DNA of 64,000 nucleotides from Hymenobacter sp. YC55 (GTDB lineage: Bacteria > Bacteroidota > Bacteroidia > Cytophagales > Hymenobacteraceae): assembly GCF_029433095.1 (NCBI RefSeq), contig NZ_JARNTX010000003.1, positions 529,893-593,892 of the forward strand, written 5' to 3'. The notes beneath the pieces are model-generated. The model did not search any database. It was not told the DNA's origin and worked only from the letters and a program-made list of their open reading frames with translations. Below, piece by piece: positions 56,404 through 64,000 of the stretch. The position numbers were made by a program, and so were the translations under genes. Within the stretch, counting starts at the first letter, position 1; the number at the start of each line of letters is the position of its first letter.

Positions 56404-56433
56404 GCTGCTCTCTACCGCGCGGTAGAGAGCAGC
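56404..56433. terminator. 30-base perfect palindrome
   Basis: GCTGCTCTCTACCG, CG, then the exact reverse complement. It lies about 150 bases after the SDR stop and lacks a T-run. Probably a transcript-end hairpin of the same class as those at 13116 and 32424. Confidence 0.6.
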
Positions 56434-56484
56434 GCATACAGTGAAATCCGGGATGATTAGGAACCGGCTGAATTTTCTCTTTTA

Positions 56485-56715
56485 ATGGTACTTAAAACGG
56501 GGCGTCTAACAGCCGCCACCCACCACCTCTACCCCGAATGCGTCGCGCTGGGCGGCACCTGAGTCCACTTGCGCGTGTGCCAGCACTGCGGCCATGTCGG
56601 CAACTGCAAGCAGTCGAAAAATACCCACGCCGCCAAGCACTTTCACGCCCCCGGGCACCCGCTGGTATCCTCCGCCGAGCCCGGCGAAGACTGGGCTTTC
56701 AGTTACCCTTACTAA
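56485..56715 (+). pseudogene. UBP-type zinc-finger protein with in-frame TGA
   Basis: 76 codons. After YPECVALGGT codon 26 is TGA (56560-56562), then VHLRVCQHCGHVGNC, THAAKHFHAPGHPLV and EPGEDWAFSYPY match a zf-UBP domain. Relatives have Trp (TGG) at the stop, so it is a nonsense change. The finger ligands after it are preserved, so the break may be recent. It lies 60 bases before the truncated kinase-like gene. Confidence 0.75.
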
Positions 56716-56775
56716 CAATTTGGGAAGTACTAGACCGCAGGCGGACTTAGACATCAAATTCTCCACTCCCCTCCT

Positions 56776-57243
56776 ATGCCCCATCTATTGCCACCTGACC
56801 CGGCGGCTTTAAGCAGCATCACCGCCTTTCAAGGCTTGCCGCCCAAGGTACTGGCTTGGCTGTTGCAGGCCGGGGAGCTACGGCAGTATAATGATGGCGA
56901 ACCCATTGTACTAGCAGGAGCCCCCGCCGATAGGCTGCTGGCCGTGGTGCGCGGGGGGGCGCACACGCTCTTGCCCGGTGGCCCCGGCGGACGGAGTTTC
57001 CGCCTCAATGCCGGCGACGTAGGCGGCTTGCTGCCGTACTCGCGGCTTCAGGCTTTCCCAGCGCAGGGCGTAGCCGTGGACGATACCATCCTCTATGAGT
57101 TAGAGCGCACGCACTTTCCGATGCTGGAGCAAGTGAGCCCGGAGCTGGTGCAGAGCCTGGTGGGGGTGATGAACGACCGGATTCGCGACGAGGCCCGGAC
57201 CGTGGAGCGCGACTACAAATTGCTGCGCCTGCTCCCCCCGTAG
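56776..57243 (+). pseudogene. Cyclic-nucleotide-domain protein, probably truncated sensor kinase
   Basis: 155 residues: LPPKVLAWLLQAGELRQYNDGEPIVLAG is a cNMP-binding fold, followed by the linker GVMNDRIRDEARTVERDYKLL. In relatives this linker leads straight into a histidine kinase (ALGKLSAGLAHELNNP); here a stop follows eight residues on. It could be a stand-alone sensor, but the pattern suggests loss of the kinase end. Confidence 0.6.
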
Positions 57244-57737
57244 GCGTTGTTAAACCAATGGATTGAATCTCTGACTCGACTTGGTATTATCGACGCAATG
57301 GTAATTCAATAAACTGCGGTTTATGGACTAAGAAGGTCGCTGTGCTGATTTGGCTTACTAACTTATTCGCTCACCTGGTACTCCCGCTAAGCCTTATTGG
57401 GAATGCCGGGCCGGGCAAGCGACTTCCGGGCAGTTGGAATGGCGGCTGCTTTGGATGTGGGAGGCCACGTTTTAAAGGTCTTACAACGCAGCGCAGCCCT
57501 TGGAAAGCGCACTATTAGCGCGTGTATCTCACTTTTGCAATAGGCGATGTACGCTAAAAAATTAGGGACTCAGCTCTTTGGTGGTACTCCACCCGGCAAT
57601 GAATAGGCCTTCTCGAGTGAGAAGTAATCGGCCGGGGAAATAGCCGTTTAAACAAAGCAAATCAGGACGTTTCAACAAAGCTTACCAGTTGTCAACCAGC
57701 GACCTTTGTATCCATCATCTTAAAGCGTATTGCACCA
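57244..57737. other. Gene-free stretch
   Basis: I see no kinase remains, gene or repeat in the 494 bases after the truncated sensor. The right part is AT-richer, like the following SDR gene. Confidence 0.35.
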
Positions 57738-58628
57738 ATGAAAACCTTGAAGAATGTATTGATTACCGGCGCGGCAGGTGGTTTTGGCACAGATGTAATA
57801 GAGGCTTTGCTGGCAGAAGGGTACACGGTAACAGGTGCTATGCGGGACGTGGGCGGCAGAAACAAAGAAGCGGCTGAAGCTCTAGCAATGAAGGGCGCAT
57901 TTATAGTTGATCTAGATGTTACCAGTGACGAAAGTGTGGTAGCAGGTGTACAGAATGCGGCGGCCCACATGGGCAGCATTGATATTCTAATTAATAATGC
58001 CGGATTAGGTGCTGGGGGAATTCAGGAAGGGTTTACCGCCGATGACTGGAAGAAAGTATTTGACGTGAATGTGTTCGGAGTGCAGCGCATGACCCGCGCC
58101 GTGCTACCGTTTATGAAACAACAGCAGCAAGGGCTCTTGCTGCTGATATCAAGCCTCAGTGCACGGCTTGCTGTGCCTTTCCAGGGGCCTTACAGCCCTT
58201 CTAAATGGGCTGCCGAGGCCTTAGCGGAGAGCTATCGAACGGAAGTATCTAATTTTGGAATTGAATCTTGTATTGTGGAGCCGGGGGCCTTTCCCACCCA
58301 ATTTATCGGTTCTTTGCTCCAGCCTAGCGAGAAAGAGCGTTCGGCAGATTACGGCCCCGTCAAGGATTTGCCTGATGCGTTGCTAGCCTCGATAAAAGGG
58401 GTATTCGAAGCTAATCCTGAACAAAAGACGGCCTTAGTTTCCAGAGCAATTCTAGAGCTTATTAGAATGCCGCACGGCACTCGCCCGATGCGCACGGAGG
58501 TAGACAAAATGTTTATGGGAGAGTTGGTAGCGCCTTTGAATCAACAACTAGCAGAAGCGAATGAAAAACTGTATGAAGCTTTTCAAATGAGTCACCTGAC
58601 AAAAGTCAAAATCAGGACAATAAGTTAG
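57738..58628 (+). CDS. Short-chain dehydrogenase/reductase
   Basis: 296 residues. TGAAGGFG cofactor site, NNAGLGAG, YSPSKWAAEALAES catalytic motif, then a longer C-terminal part than the other SDRs. AT-richer codon use than neighbouring genes. An AraC gene follows after 43 bases on the same strand. Confidence 0.92.
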   Translation: MKTLKNVLITGAAGGFGTDVIEALLAEGYTVTGAMRDVGGRNKEAAEALAMKGAFIVDLDVTSDESVVAGVQNAAAHMGSIDILINNAGLGAGGIQEGFTADDWKKVFDVNVFGVQRMTRAVLPFMKQQQQGLLLLISSLSARLAVPFQGPYSPSKWAAEALAESYRTEVSNFGIESCIVEPGAFPTQFIGSLLQPSEKERSADYGPVKDLPDALLASIKGVFEANPEQKTALVSRAILELIRMPHGTRPMRTEVDKMFMGELVAPLNQQLAEANEKLYEAFQMSHLTKVKIRTIS

Positions 58629-58671
58629 CAAAGATTAATTATCCTCCTTTTTATTCCGCAAACCTAATACG

Positions 58672-59475
58672 ATGGAAAAAAGGCTGCACAACCCGTCAGC
58701 TGAAGTAGTGTTGTCTTGTTTAGAAGAGAAGTATTTAAAAAATGAAGTAATGCTCGACGAGCATTGCTTCGTCAGAATTATTTCTGGGGAAGTGAAAATT
58801 GTACTAGCTGCTACCAGCCAGGTGTACGGTCCCGGAGATACAATACTTTTTCCTCGGCGTCAGTTATCAACTGTCATTCAGTACCCGAAAGACAACAAAG
58901 CGTATAAGTGTGTTTTAATTATCTTAAAGGGTAACCGCTTAAAGGAGTATTACTCTCGCAACCGTGCGTATGCTAGTACCGAACGTATACCAGCTGTAAA
59001 ATCTTATAAAAAGCATCCGCTCGTAGAAAGTTATTTTGCCTCGTTACTGCCTTACTTTGAATTGCAGGAAGCATTGCCTGAGAAGCTTTTAGCTTTGAAG
59101 ATCGAGGAGGCAATTACCATTTTAAGAACGATTGATAAGAGCGTCGATACGTTTTTAGCTGATTTTTCAGAACCTGGCAAAATTGACTTGGCAGAGTTCA
59201 TGGAAAAGAACTACATGTTTAATATGTCATTGGAAAAGTTTAGCTACCTGACGGGAAGGAGCTTGACTACTTTTAAGCGTGATTTCACCAAAATTTATGG
59301 AATTACCCCACAGCGGTGGCTAATAAATAAACGTTTACAATTAGCGCATTATTTACTTTCGGAAAGTAAACAAAAGCCAGTTGAGGTATATCGGGAGGCA
59401 GGCTTTGAAAATCTGTCGCATTTTTCGTATGCTTTCAAAAAGCTTTTCGGTTATGCGCCCAAAGAAATAATATAA
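58672..59475 (+). CDS. AraC-family regulator
   Basis: 267 residues. N-terminal cupin-like region and a C-terminal double HTH with FSYLTGRSLTTFKRDFTKIYG and VYREAGFENLSHFSYAFKKLFG. Clearly paralogous to the AraC at 63158 (PGKIDL ... YLSGRSLASFKRDF), and both are next to an SDR. AT-rich like the SDR before it. Confidence 0.92.
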   Translation: MEKRLHNPSAEVVLSCLEEKYLKNEVMLDEHCFVRIISGEVKIVLAATSQVYGPGDTILFPRRQLSTVIQYPKDNKAYKCVLIILKGNRLKEYYSRNRAYASTERIPAVKSYKKHPLVESYFASLLPYFELQEALPEKLLALKIEEAITILRTIDKSVDTFLADFSEPGKIDLAEFMEKNYMFNMSLEKFSYLTGRSLTTFKRDFTKIYGITPQRWLINKRLQLAHYLLSESKQKPVEVYREAGFENLSHFSYAFKKLFGYAPKEII

Positions 59476-59551
59476 AAATATTATTTCTTTGGGCGCCAGA
59501 TTTAGGCAATAGTCTGATCGATAGTTTTTGCTAGCCTAGTACATAACTCTG
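59476..59551. other. Short gap
   Basis: AT-rich end of the AraC gene leading to IS remains; nothing else. Confidence 0.3.
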
Positions 59552-59847
59552 GCCACCGTGTGCTGCGAGAACCGTTGCAGCATCTCGCCCCGCAAAAACG
59601 GCCATAGCAAGGGCTGCACCAGCTACTCGTGCGTTACCTGCCGCCACTAAGCCATCTTTGGCCCGCCGCCCCGCGCAAAGCGGCTCAGTACTCTTGCAAG
59701 TGTCTCGCGCATGACGGTGGCCAAACCGGCAAAAAAGCGCATACCGCGCCACAGTGGCGTCTCCGGCCCAATCGGCGCCGGCTACTGGAACTCGATGCGA
59801 TGTGGCCGTTTGTGGGCGGTAAGAAGCGTAAAAGTTGTTCTAACTAA
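59552..59847 (+). pseudogene. IS1-family transposase remnant
   Basis: Reads CCENRCSISPRKNGHSKGC, SCVTCRH (zinc-ribbon of InsA), then in another frame RLLELDAMWPFVGGKKRK, the IS1 catalytic start (ELDExWSFVGxKK). Stops and frameshifts break it, and the rest of the catalytic part is absent. Confidence 0.7.
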
Positions 59848-59996
59848 CCGCTCGCCGGATTGTGGCCTGGATGCTTGATGAAGTAGTCGAGCGAGTGGGT
59901 TATCGCGCGCCTGCGTACGGTGACAAGTGATGGCTGGCAGGAGTGTATGGAGCGAAGCTAGATGCTCCGGCGCGCAGCAGTGTAGGGATAACTGCG

Positions 59997-60368
59997 TCAG
60001 CCCACTGTGCGAATCATGGCATGGTGCTGTTTGCCCCACGTAACTAGGCTTTCCACAATCGGATATAACGAGTGGCTATAGTCGGTTAGGCAGTATTCTA
60101 CCGTTTTAGGGAAATCCGGGTCTTCACTCCTGCTTACCAGGTTGTTGATTTCCATCAGTTTTAATTCCCTGGATAGCATCGCAAAGGTGATGCCCGGCAC
60201 GTTCCGAGCAATATCCCGGTACCGGCGGTGCCCATTATGCAACGCAATGGTAATAGACAGCCGCCACTTACCGCTCAGGACATAAAGTGCATCTTGGGCA
60301 AAGCGGATATCTGCCTGGTCTTCAAGTGTACAGATGTACGGCTGGTCGTTGGGGCCCTGCTTGTTCAC
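59997..60368 (-). CDS. HxlR-family regulator
   Basis: 123 residues. DALYVLSGKWRLSITIALHNG, ITFAMLSRELKLMEINNLV and KTVEYCLTDYSHSLYPIV give the single winged helix. Divergent from the enoyl-CoA hydratase-like gene; a dyad lies between them. Confidence 0.92.
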   Translation of the reverse strand: MNKQGPNDQPYICTLEDQADIRFAQDALYVLSGKWRLSITIALHNGHRRYRDIARNVPGITFAMLSRELKLMEINNLVSRSEDPDFPKTVEYCLTDYSHSLYPIVESLVTWGKQHHAMIRTVG

Positions 60369-60418
60369 GTGCTATGGTTGATTAAAGCATGTTCCATTCC
60401 GGAAAATGTGCCAGCTAA

Positions 60419-60433
60419 TTTTGTCTGACAAAA
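60419..60433. promoter_or_regulatory. Operator dyad between HxlR and hydratase
   Basis: TTTTGT, CTG, ACAAAA is a perfect dyad 46 bases before the hydratase ATG and 51 bases from the HxlR start. Likely HxlR binding site. Confidence 0.5.
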
Positions 60434-60478
60434 ATACGATAGCCCCGCTTGCTACTTTCTGGAGCTTTAAATCAACCC

Positions 60479-61342
60479 ATGGACACGCCCCTTTCTCCCC
60501 TGCCTATTTTTCAACTGCTGCACTTGGCTATTGCTGACGGCGTAGCTACTGTGCGGCTAGACAACGCGCCGGTAAATGCGTTGAGCGGCAAAATGATGCA
60601 GGAATTGCAATTGCTGTTTACTGACTTGGCCGCTCGCAAAGAGGTCAAAGTCATTTTGTTTGAAAGTGCCAACCCGGATTTCTTTATTGCGCACGTCGAC
60701 ATCAACATCCTGGAGGAGCAGGCTATTCTAGATGAACTAGGCAGCGCCGCCCCGGAAGGATTAAATCTTTTCCAGGCCGTGGGCGAGATGCTCCGGGCAC
60801 AGCCCCAGGTTACCATTGTCAAGCTCAAAGGCATCGCCCGTGGGGGTGGCGCTGAGTTTGTAGCCGCCGCTGATATGAGTTTCGCTGGGCGCGAAAAAGG
60901 CAAACTGGCGCAATGTGAAGCGCTGATGGGTATTATTCCCGGCGGGGGAGCCACCCAATACCTTTCGTCGAAAATGACCCGGGGCAGGACCCTGGAAGTA
61001 ATCTTGGGAGCTGATTTATTCGATGCCACAACTGCGGAACGTTATGGCTGGATCAATAGGGCACTACCGGATGCGGAGCTTGACGCCTTTGTCAATCACT
61101 TGGCGCTCAACATTGCTGCCTTACCAGAAGGGGTCATTGAAACAACTAAAAAGGTCTTGCCTGCTGTACGAGATGCTGGCGGTTTCCAGGCGGAAACTGA
61201 GGGCTGGGCAGCTTTGGCCTTTGCGCCCAAAACCGCCCAAATCATGAAAGAAGCGCTGCAAAATGGCGCTCAGACGGTCGCTGGCGAACGTCGGCTAGAA
61301 GAACTTCTTCGGAGCTTGGACGCAGTTAAGCAACAAGGATAA
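60479..61342 (+). CDS. Enoyl-CoA hydratase/isomerase-family protein
   Basis: 287 residues from the ATG at 60479. Crotonase fold: VRLDNAPVNALSGKMMQEL, FFIAHVDI, oxyanion loop KGIARGGGAEF and PGGGATQYLSSKM. Such proteins hydrate enoyl-CoA or catalyse related reactions; the second catalytic Glu position needs alignment. Divergent from an HxlR regulator that probably controls it. Confidence 0.9.
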   Translation: MDTPLSPLPIFQLLHLAIADGVATVRLDNAPVNALSGKMMQELQLLFTDLAARKEVKVILFESANPDFFIAHVDINILEEQAILDELGSAAPEGLNLFQAVGEMLRAQPQVTIVKLKGIARGGGAEFVAAADMSFAGREKGKLAQCEALMGIIPGGGATQYLSSKMTRGRTLEVILGADLFDATTAERYGWINRALPDAELDAFVNHLALNIAALPEGVIETTKKVLPAVRDAGGFQAETEGWAALAFAPKTAQIMKEALQNGAQTVAGERRLEELLRSLDAVKQQG

Positions 61343-61505
61343 AATACGCAAATCACTTGGGTAGACGGAGGTATTTCACCCAGCAGCCCTCAAGTAATGA
61401 GGCCCCACAACAGCAGCGCTATCGTTCTCTACGACACGCTCCTTTCATTACCTAACCGTAGGCGGCACTTACCCCTCCTTCAACTGGTACTTGCCGGCTT
61501 CTGCC

Positions 61506-62240
61506 TCAAATCTGCCCCATTCCGCCGTCCGCGAAGATTTCACCCCCATTCACGAAACTGGAATCGCTGGAAGCCAGGAACAAAGCTATGGTTGCAACTT
61601 CTTCCGGACGACCTAACTCGCCGCGGGGAATTAGTTTCGCCAAGTGTGTCTTGGCTTCCAGACCGGCGACGAGGTCCAGCCCCGGGGTGTCTATCACCCC
61701 AGGACTAAGAATGTTGACGCGGATGTGCCGGTCTTTTAAATCGACGAGCCAGCACCGGGCGAAGGAACGAAGAGCGGCCTTGCTGGCACTGTACACGCTG
61801 TGGGCCGCGAAGCCCTTACTGGCGGCCAGCGACCCGTTCAGGATGATGGACCCACCTTCGGCGAAAAGCGGCAAGGCTTTCTGCACGGTGAAGAGCGTGC
61901 CCCGCACATTCAGGCCGAAGGTGGTGTCGAACAGCGCTTCCGATATGTCGCCAAGCTTGCCGAATTCGGCATACCCAGCACTGGCAAACAGGATATCCAC
62001 GCGGCCTTTCTCTTGCCTCACGATGGCATAGAGGCGGTCGAGGTCAGCCAGGTTGGCCGCGTCACCGAGCACGCCGGTCACGTTGTGGCCAATGGCCCGC
62101 ACGGCCTCGTCCAACTTCTCTTGCCGGCGACCGGTGAGGAAAACGTAGGCCCCTTCAGCCACGAATAAGTGGGCGGTGGCCAGGGCCAAACCCGAGGTGC
62201 CCCCGGTAATTACGGCTACTTTTCCGGCTAATCTTTGCAT
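61506..62240 (-). CDS. Short-chain dehydrogenase/reductase
   Basis: 244 residues. TGGTSGLA in the cofactor loop (last Gly replaced by Ala), DILFASAGYAE, YSASK, and ending EIFADGGMGQI. Very similar to the SDR at 55494 over the whole length. It follows the SDR at 62275 on the same strand after 34 bases, probably in one operon. Confidence 0.92.
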   Translation of the reverse strand: MQRLAGKVAVITGGTSGLALATAHLFVAEGAYVFLTGRRQEKLDEAVRAIGHNVTGVLGDAANLADLDRLYAIVRQEKGRVDILFASAGYAEFGKLGDISEALFDTTFGLNVRGTLFTVQKALPLFAEGGSIILNGSLAASKGFAAHSVYSASKAALRSFARCWLVDLKDRHIRVNILSPGVIDTPGLDLVAGLEAKTHLAKLIPRGELGRPEEVATIALFLASSDSSFVNGGEIFADGGMGQI

Positions 62241-62274
62241 GGGGATGACAAGAATAAGAGGGTAAGCTAGGACG

Positions 62275-63096
62275 CTAAACGTCCAGGGAATCTACCACTG
62301 TCGGTAACCCGAACTGGGTAGCCACGCCTTGGCGAAAGGCTTCGGGGCCAACGGCTAGGCGCTGCGAGTAGGCGGCCACCGCATCGGGGCCGGCCGGGTA
62401 ACGGAGCTGGTCCTGCTGATCGGTTGCGGCCTGGTACACCACTTCGGCAATAGCCTCGGCGGGCGCAAACTGCACGCCTGCCTGCCCGGTCATCAGCTGC
62501 TCAAACAGGCCCGCGTACGCGGCGTGTTCGGCCACTTGCAGCGAGCGGCCGGTGAAGTCGGTAGCGGTGCCCCCGGGCGAAATCGTTTTGATGCGAATGT
62601 TATGCAAGGCCAGCTCGAACGACATACTCTCGCTCCAGCCCTCGACGGCCCATTTGGTAGCATGGTAAATCGAGTACAGCGGGAAAGCCAGGAAGCCGCC
62701 CATGGACGTGGTGTTGAGAATACGGCCCGACCGCTGGGCCCGCAAATGGGGCAGAAACGCCTTGGTGACCCGAATCACGCCCAGCAGGTTGGTGCTGACG
62801 AGCTGCGTTATTTGCTCGTCCGAGAGGGCTTCCAGCGCGCCGATGAGGCCGTAGCCCGCGTTGTTGAACACCACGTCCACGGGGTGCAGGGCCAGGGCGC
62901 GCTGCACGGTATCGGCAATCTGAGTTGGGTCGGTCACGTCCAGCGGCAGCAGGTGCACACCCGGCAGCTGGGGGAGTTCCGTTTCGCGTTCGGGGTGCCG
63001 CATGGTGGCCAGGACGTTCCACCCCCGGGCGGCAAACAGCTTGGCCGTGGCTTTGCCTAAACCCGACGAAGCGCCGGTAATGAAGATAGTGGGCAT
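62275..63096 (-). CDS. Short-chain dehydrogenase/reductase
   Basis: 273 residues. TGASSGLG, NNAGYGLIGALEA, YHATKWAVEGWSES and KTISPGGTATDF are typical of this SDR group. It lies 61 bases after the AraC gene and 34 bases before another SDR, all on the minus strand, so the three form a likely operon. Confidence 0.93.
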   Translation of the reverse strand: MPTIFITGASSGLGKATAKLFAARGWNVLATMRHPERETELPQLPGVHLLPLDVTDPTQIADTVQRALALHPVDVVFNNAGYGLIGALEALSDEQITQLVSTNLLGVIRVTKAFLPHLRAQRSGRILNTTSMGGFLAFPLYSIYHATKWAVEGWSESMSFELALHNIRIKTISPGGTATDFTGRSLQVAEHAAYAGLFEQLMTGQAGVQFAPAEAIAEVVYQAATDQQDQLRYPAGPDAVAAYSQRLAVGPEAFRQGVATQFGLPTVVDSLDV

Positions 63097-63157
63097 AGTA
63101 AAAAATTAAGAGGATGGTCGTAATTACCGGGCGGTAAAATCCCGTGCTTGCGCTGGT

Positions 63158-63976
63158 TTAGTGAGGTGTGTACACGCGGGACGGCGGCAGGCCGAACAGC
63201 TGCTTGAAGGCGTGCGAGAAGTGCGCCAGGCTCTCGAAGCCCACTTCGTGGTAGACCTCCGAGGGGCGCTGGTGCTCTTCTTGCAGCAGGTAATAGGCTT
63301 CCGCCAGCCGCTGCTGGTAGCGCCAGCGGCTGGGCGAGGTGCGAAAAAGGCGGTGGAAGTCCCGCTTGAAGCTCGCCAGACTCCGCCCGGAGAGGTAGGC
63401 CAGCTGCCGCAGGTCCACGTTGAAGCGGAAGTGCTGCCGCATGAAGGGTTCCAAATCAATTTTGCCGGGCGGCGCGAAGTGAAACAGCACCGGTTGCAGC
63501 CCCGGGTGGGCCTGCAGCAGCAACATCAGGGCTTGCTGCTGCTGCTGCGCGGCCAGCGGCGCCGGCAGCGGCTGCTCGAAATACGGCTGGAGCGACTCGC
63601 CGAACTGCAGCAGCGCCGGGGTCGGGGCCAAGGCCGCGACGGCGGGGTCGCTGGCCGGGGCCACTTTCCCGGCCCAGGCCGTGCGTAAGCGGGCCGCCAG
63701 CAAGGTAGCCGGGTCAAATACGATTGTAATGGCGCGAAAAGGGCCCGTGGCAGCCGGGTATTTGGTGAAGTTGGCCAGGAAGTTTTTGCGGGTGAACAGC
63801 AGGCTACCCGCCTCGAATACGCGGCGGTGCCCCGCCTCCGTCACCCGCAGGCTGCCCGCCAAGAGGTAGGTCAGGCCATGCACGGCCACGCACTGGTCCG
63901 TCTCGATGTGGCGGCTCGCATACCGCGAATAGATGATGCCCGGCGGCGTAAAGAGGGGCGCTGGCTCCGTTTTCAT
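63158..63976 (-). CDS. AraC-family regulator
   Basis: 272 residues, complete at the window edge. C-terminal HTH with LAYLSGRSLASFKRDFHRLFR and VYHEVGFESLAHFSHAFKQLFG. Paralogue of the AraC at 58672, and like it adjacent to an SDR. First gene of a probable AraC-SDR-SDR operon. The start MKTEPAPLF lies 24 bases from the window end. Confidence 0.92.
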   Translation of the reverse strand: MKTEPAPLFTPPGIIYSRYASRHIETDQCVAVHGLTYLLAGSLRVTEAGHRRVFEAGSLLFTRKNFLANFTKYPAATGPFRAITIVFDPATLLAARLRTAWAGKVAPASDPAVAALAPTPALLQFGESLQPYFEQPLPAPLAAQQQQQALMLLLQAHPGLQPVLFHFAPPGKIDLEPFMRQHFRFNVDLRQLAYLSGRSLASFKRDFHRLFRTSPSRWRYQQRLAEAYYLLQEEHQRPSEVYHEVGFESLAHFSHAFKQLFGLPPSRVYTPH

Positions 63977-64000
63977 ACGTTTTCCCGGTTACACTTAACC

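Noticed and set aside
56560..56562. TGA in the UBP gene as selenocysteine codon
   Set aside because: Relatives have Trp there and no selenocysteine insertion hairpin is seen; simple nonsense is more likely.
1..64000. CRISPR arrays, tRNA, rRNA, prophage
   Set aside because: None seen: no regularly spaced repeats, no cloverleaf or ribosomal RNA sequence, no phage structural genes.

Overview
The window looks like part of a chromosome of a GC-rich Bacteroidota, most likely Hymenobacter or a close relative. The evidence is a SusC/SusD polysaccharide utilisation locus, a secreted enzyme with a type IX secretion (por) tail, a TAnnTTTG -7 box, few Shine-Dalgarno sequences, HxlR/AraC/Crp regulators of Bacteroidota type, and no rRNA, tRNA, phage or CRISPR. 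The genus is an inference; the phylum is well supported.

Region 1 (1-7261) is a candidate nucleotide-signal immune or conflict island. On the minus strand a protein with three TIR-like domains overlaps a STAND NTPase (nSTAND1 type, Walker A and B visible, one membrane helix, running off the left edge) through a TGATG stop/start. Divergently, on the plus strand, lie a membrane protein with two SLATT-like two-helix units and a SLOG-plus-membrane protein. Together these could be sensor (STAND), signal maker (TIR), signal reader (SLOG) and membrane effector (SLATT). This is the most interesting part of the window.

Region 2 (7406-13170) has a small unknown gene, a decayed SusD end, a GH115 alpha-glucuronidase, an outer-membrane barrel protein and a SnoaL-like protein ending in a very long perfect hairpin.

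Region 3 (13472-29820) is a complete beta-mannan utilisation locus: GH26 mannanase with F5/8C and T9SS tail, AraC regulator, sodium:solute symporter, GH130 mannosylglucose phosphorylase, AGE-family (mannobiose/cellobiose) 2-epimerase, SusC, SusD, a third lipoprotein, a second GH26 and a DUF5060/GH5-like enzyme. Mannan would be cut outside the cell, imported by SusCD and the symporter, epimerised to mannosylglucose and phosphorolysed.

Region 4 (29951-64000) is accessory DNA made of many one-regulator/one-enzyme modules. It holds AraC, Crp/Fnr, HxlR and TetR regulators beside short-chain dehydrogenases, a quinone-reductase-like MDR, an LLM flavin oxidoreductase, pirin, isochorismatase-like hydrolases, an alpha/beta hydrolase, an enoyl-CoA hydratase and a 4Fe-4S protein. 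It is full of gene remains (HxlR, SDR, AraC, Crp, GNAT, UBP zinc finger, truncated sensor kinase, IS3-like and IS1-like transposases, resolvase), which shows repeated gain and loss. A six-hairpin glycosidase-like protein, an HExxH secreted protein and an orphan TonB-C/CarboxypepD-reg pair lie among them.
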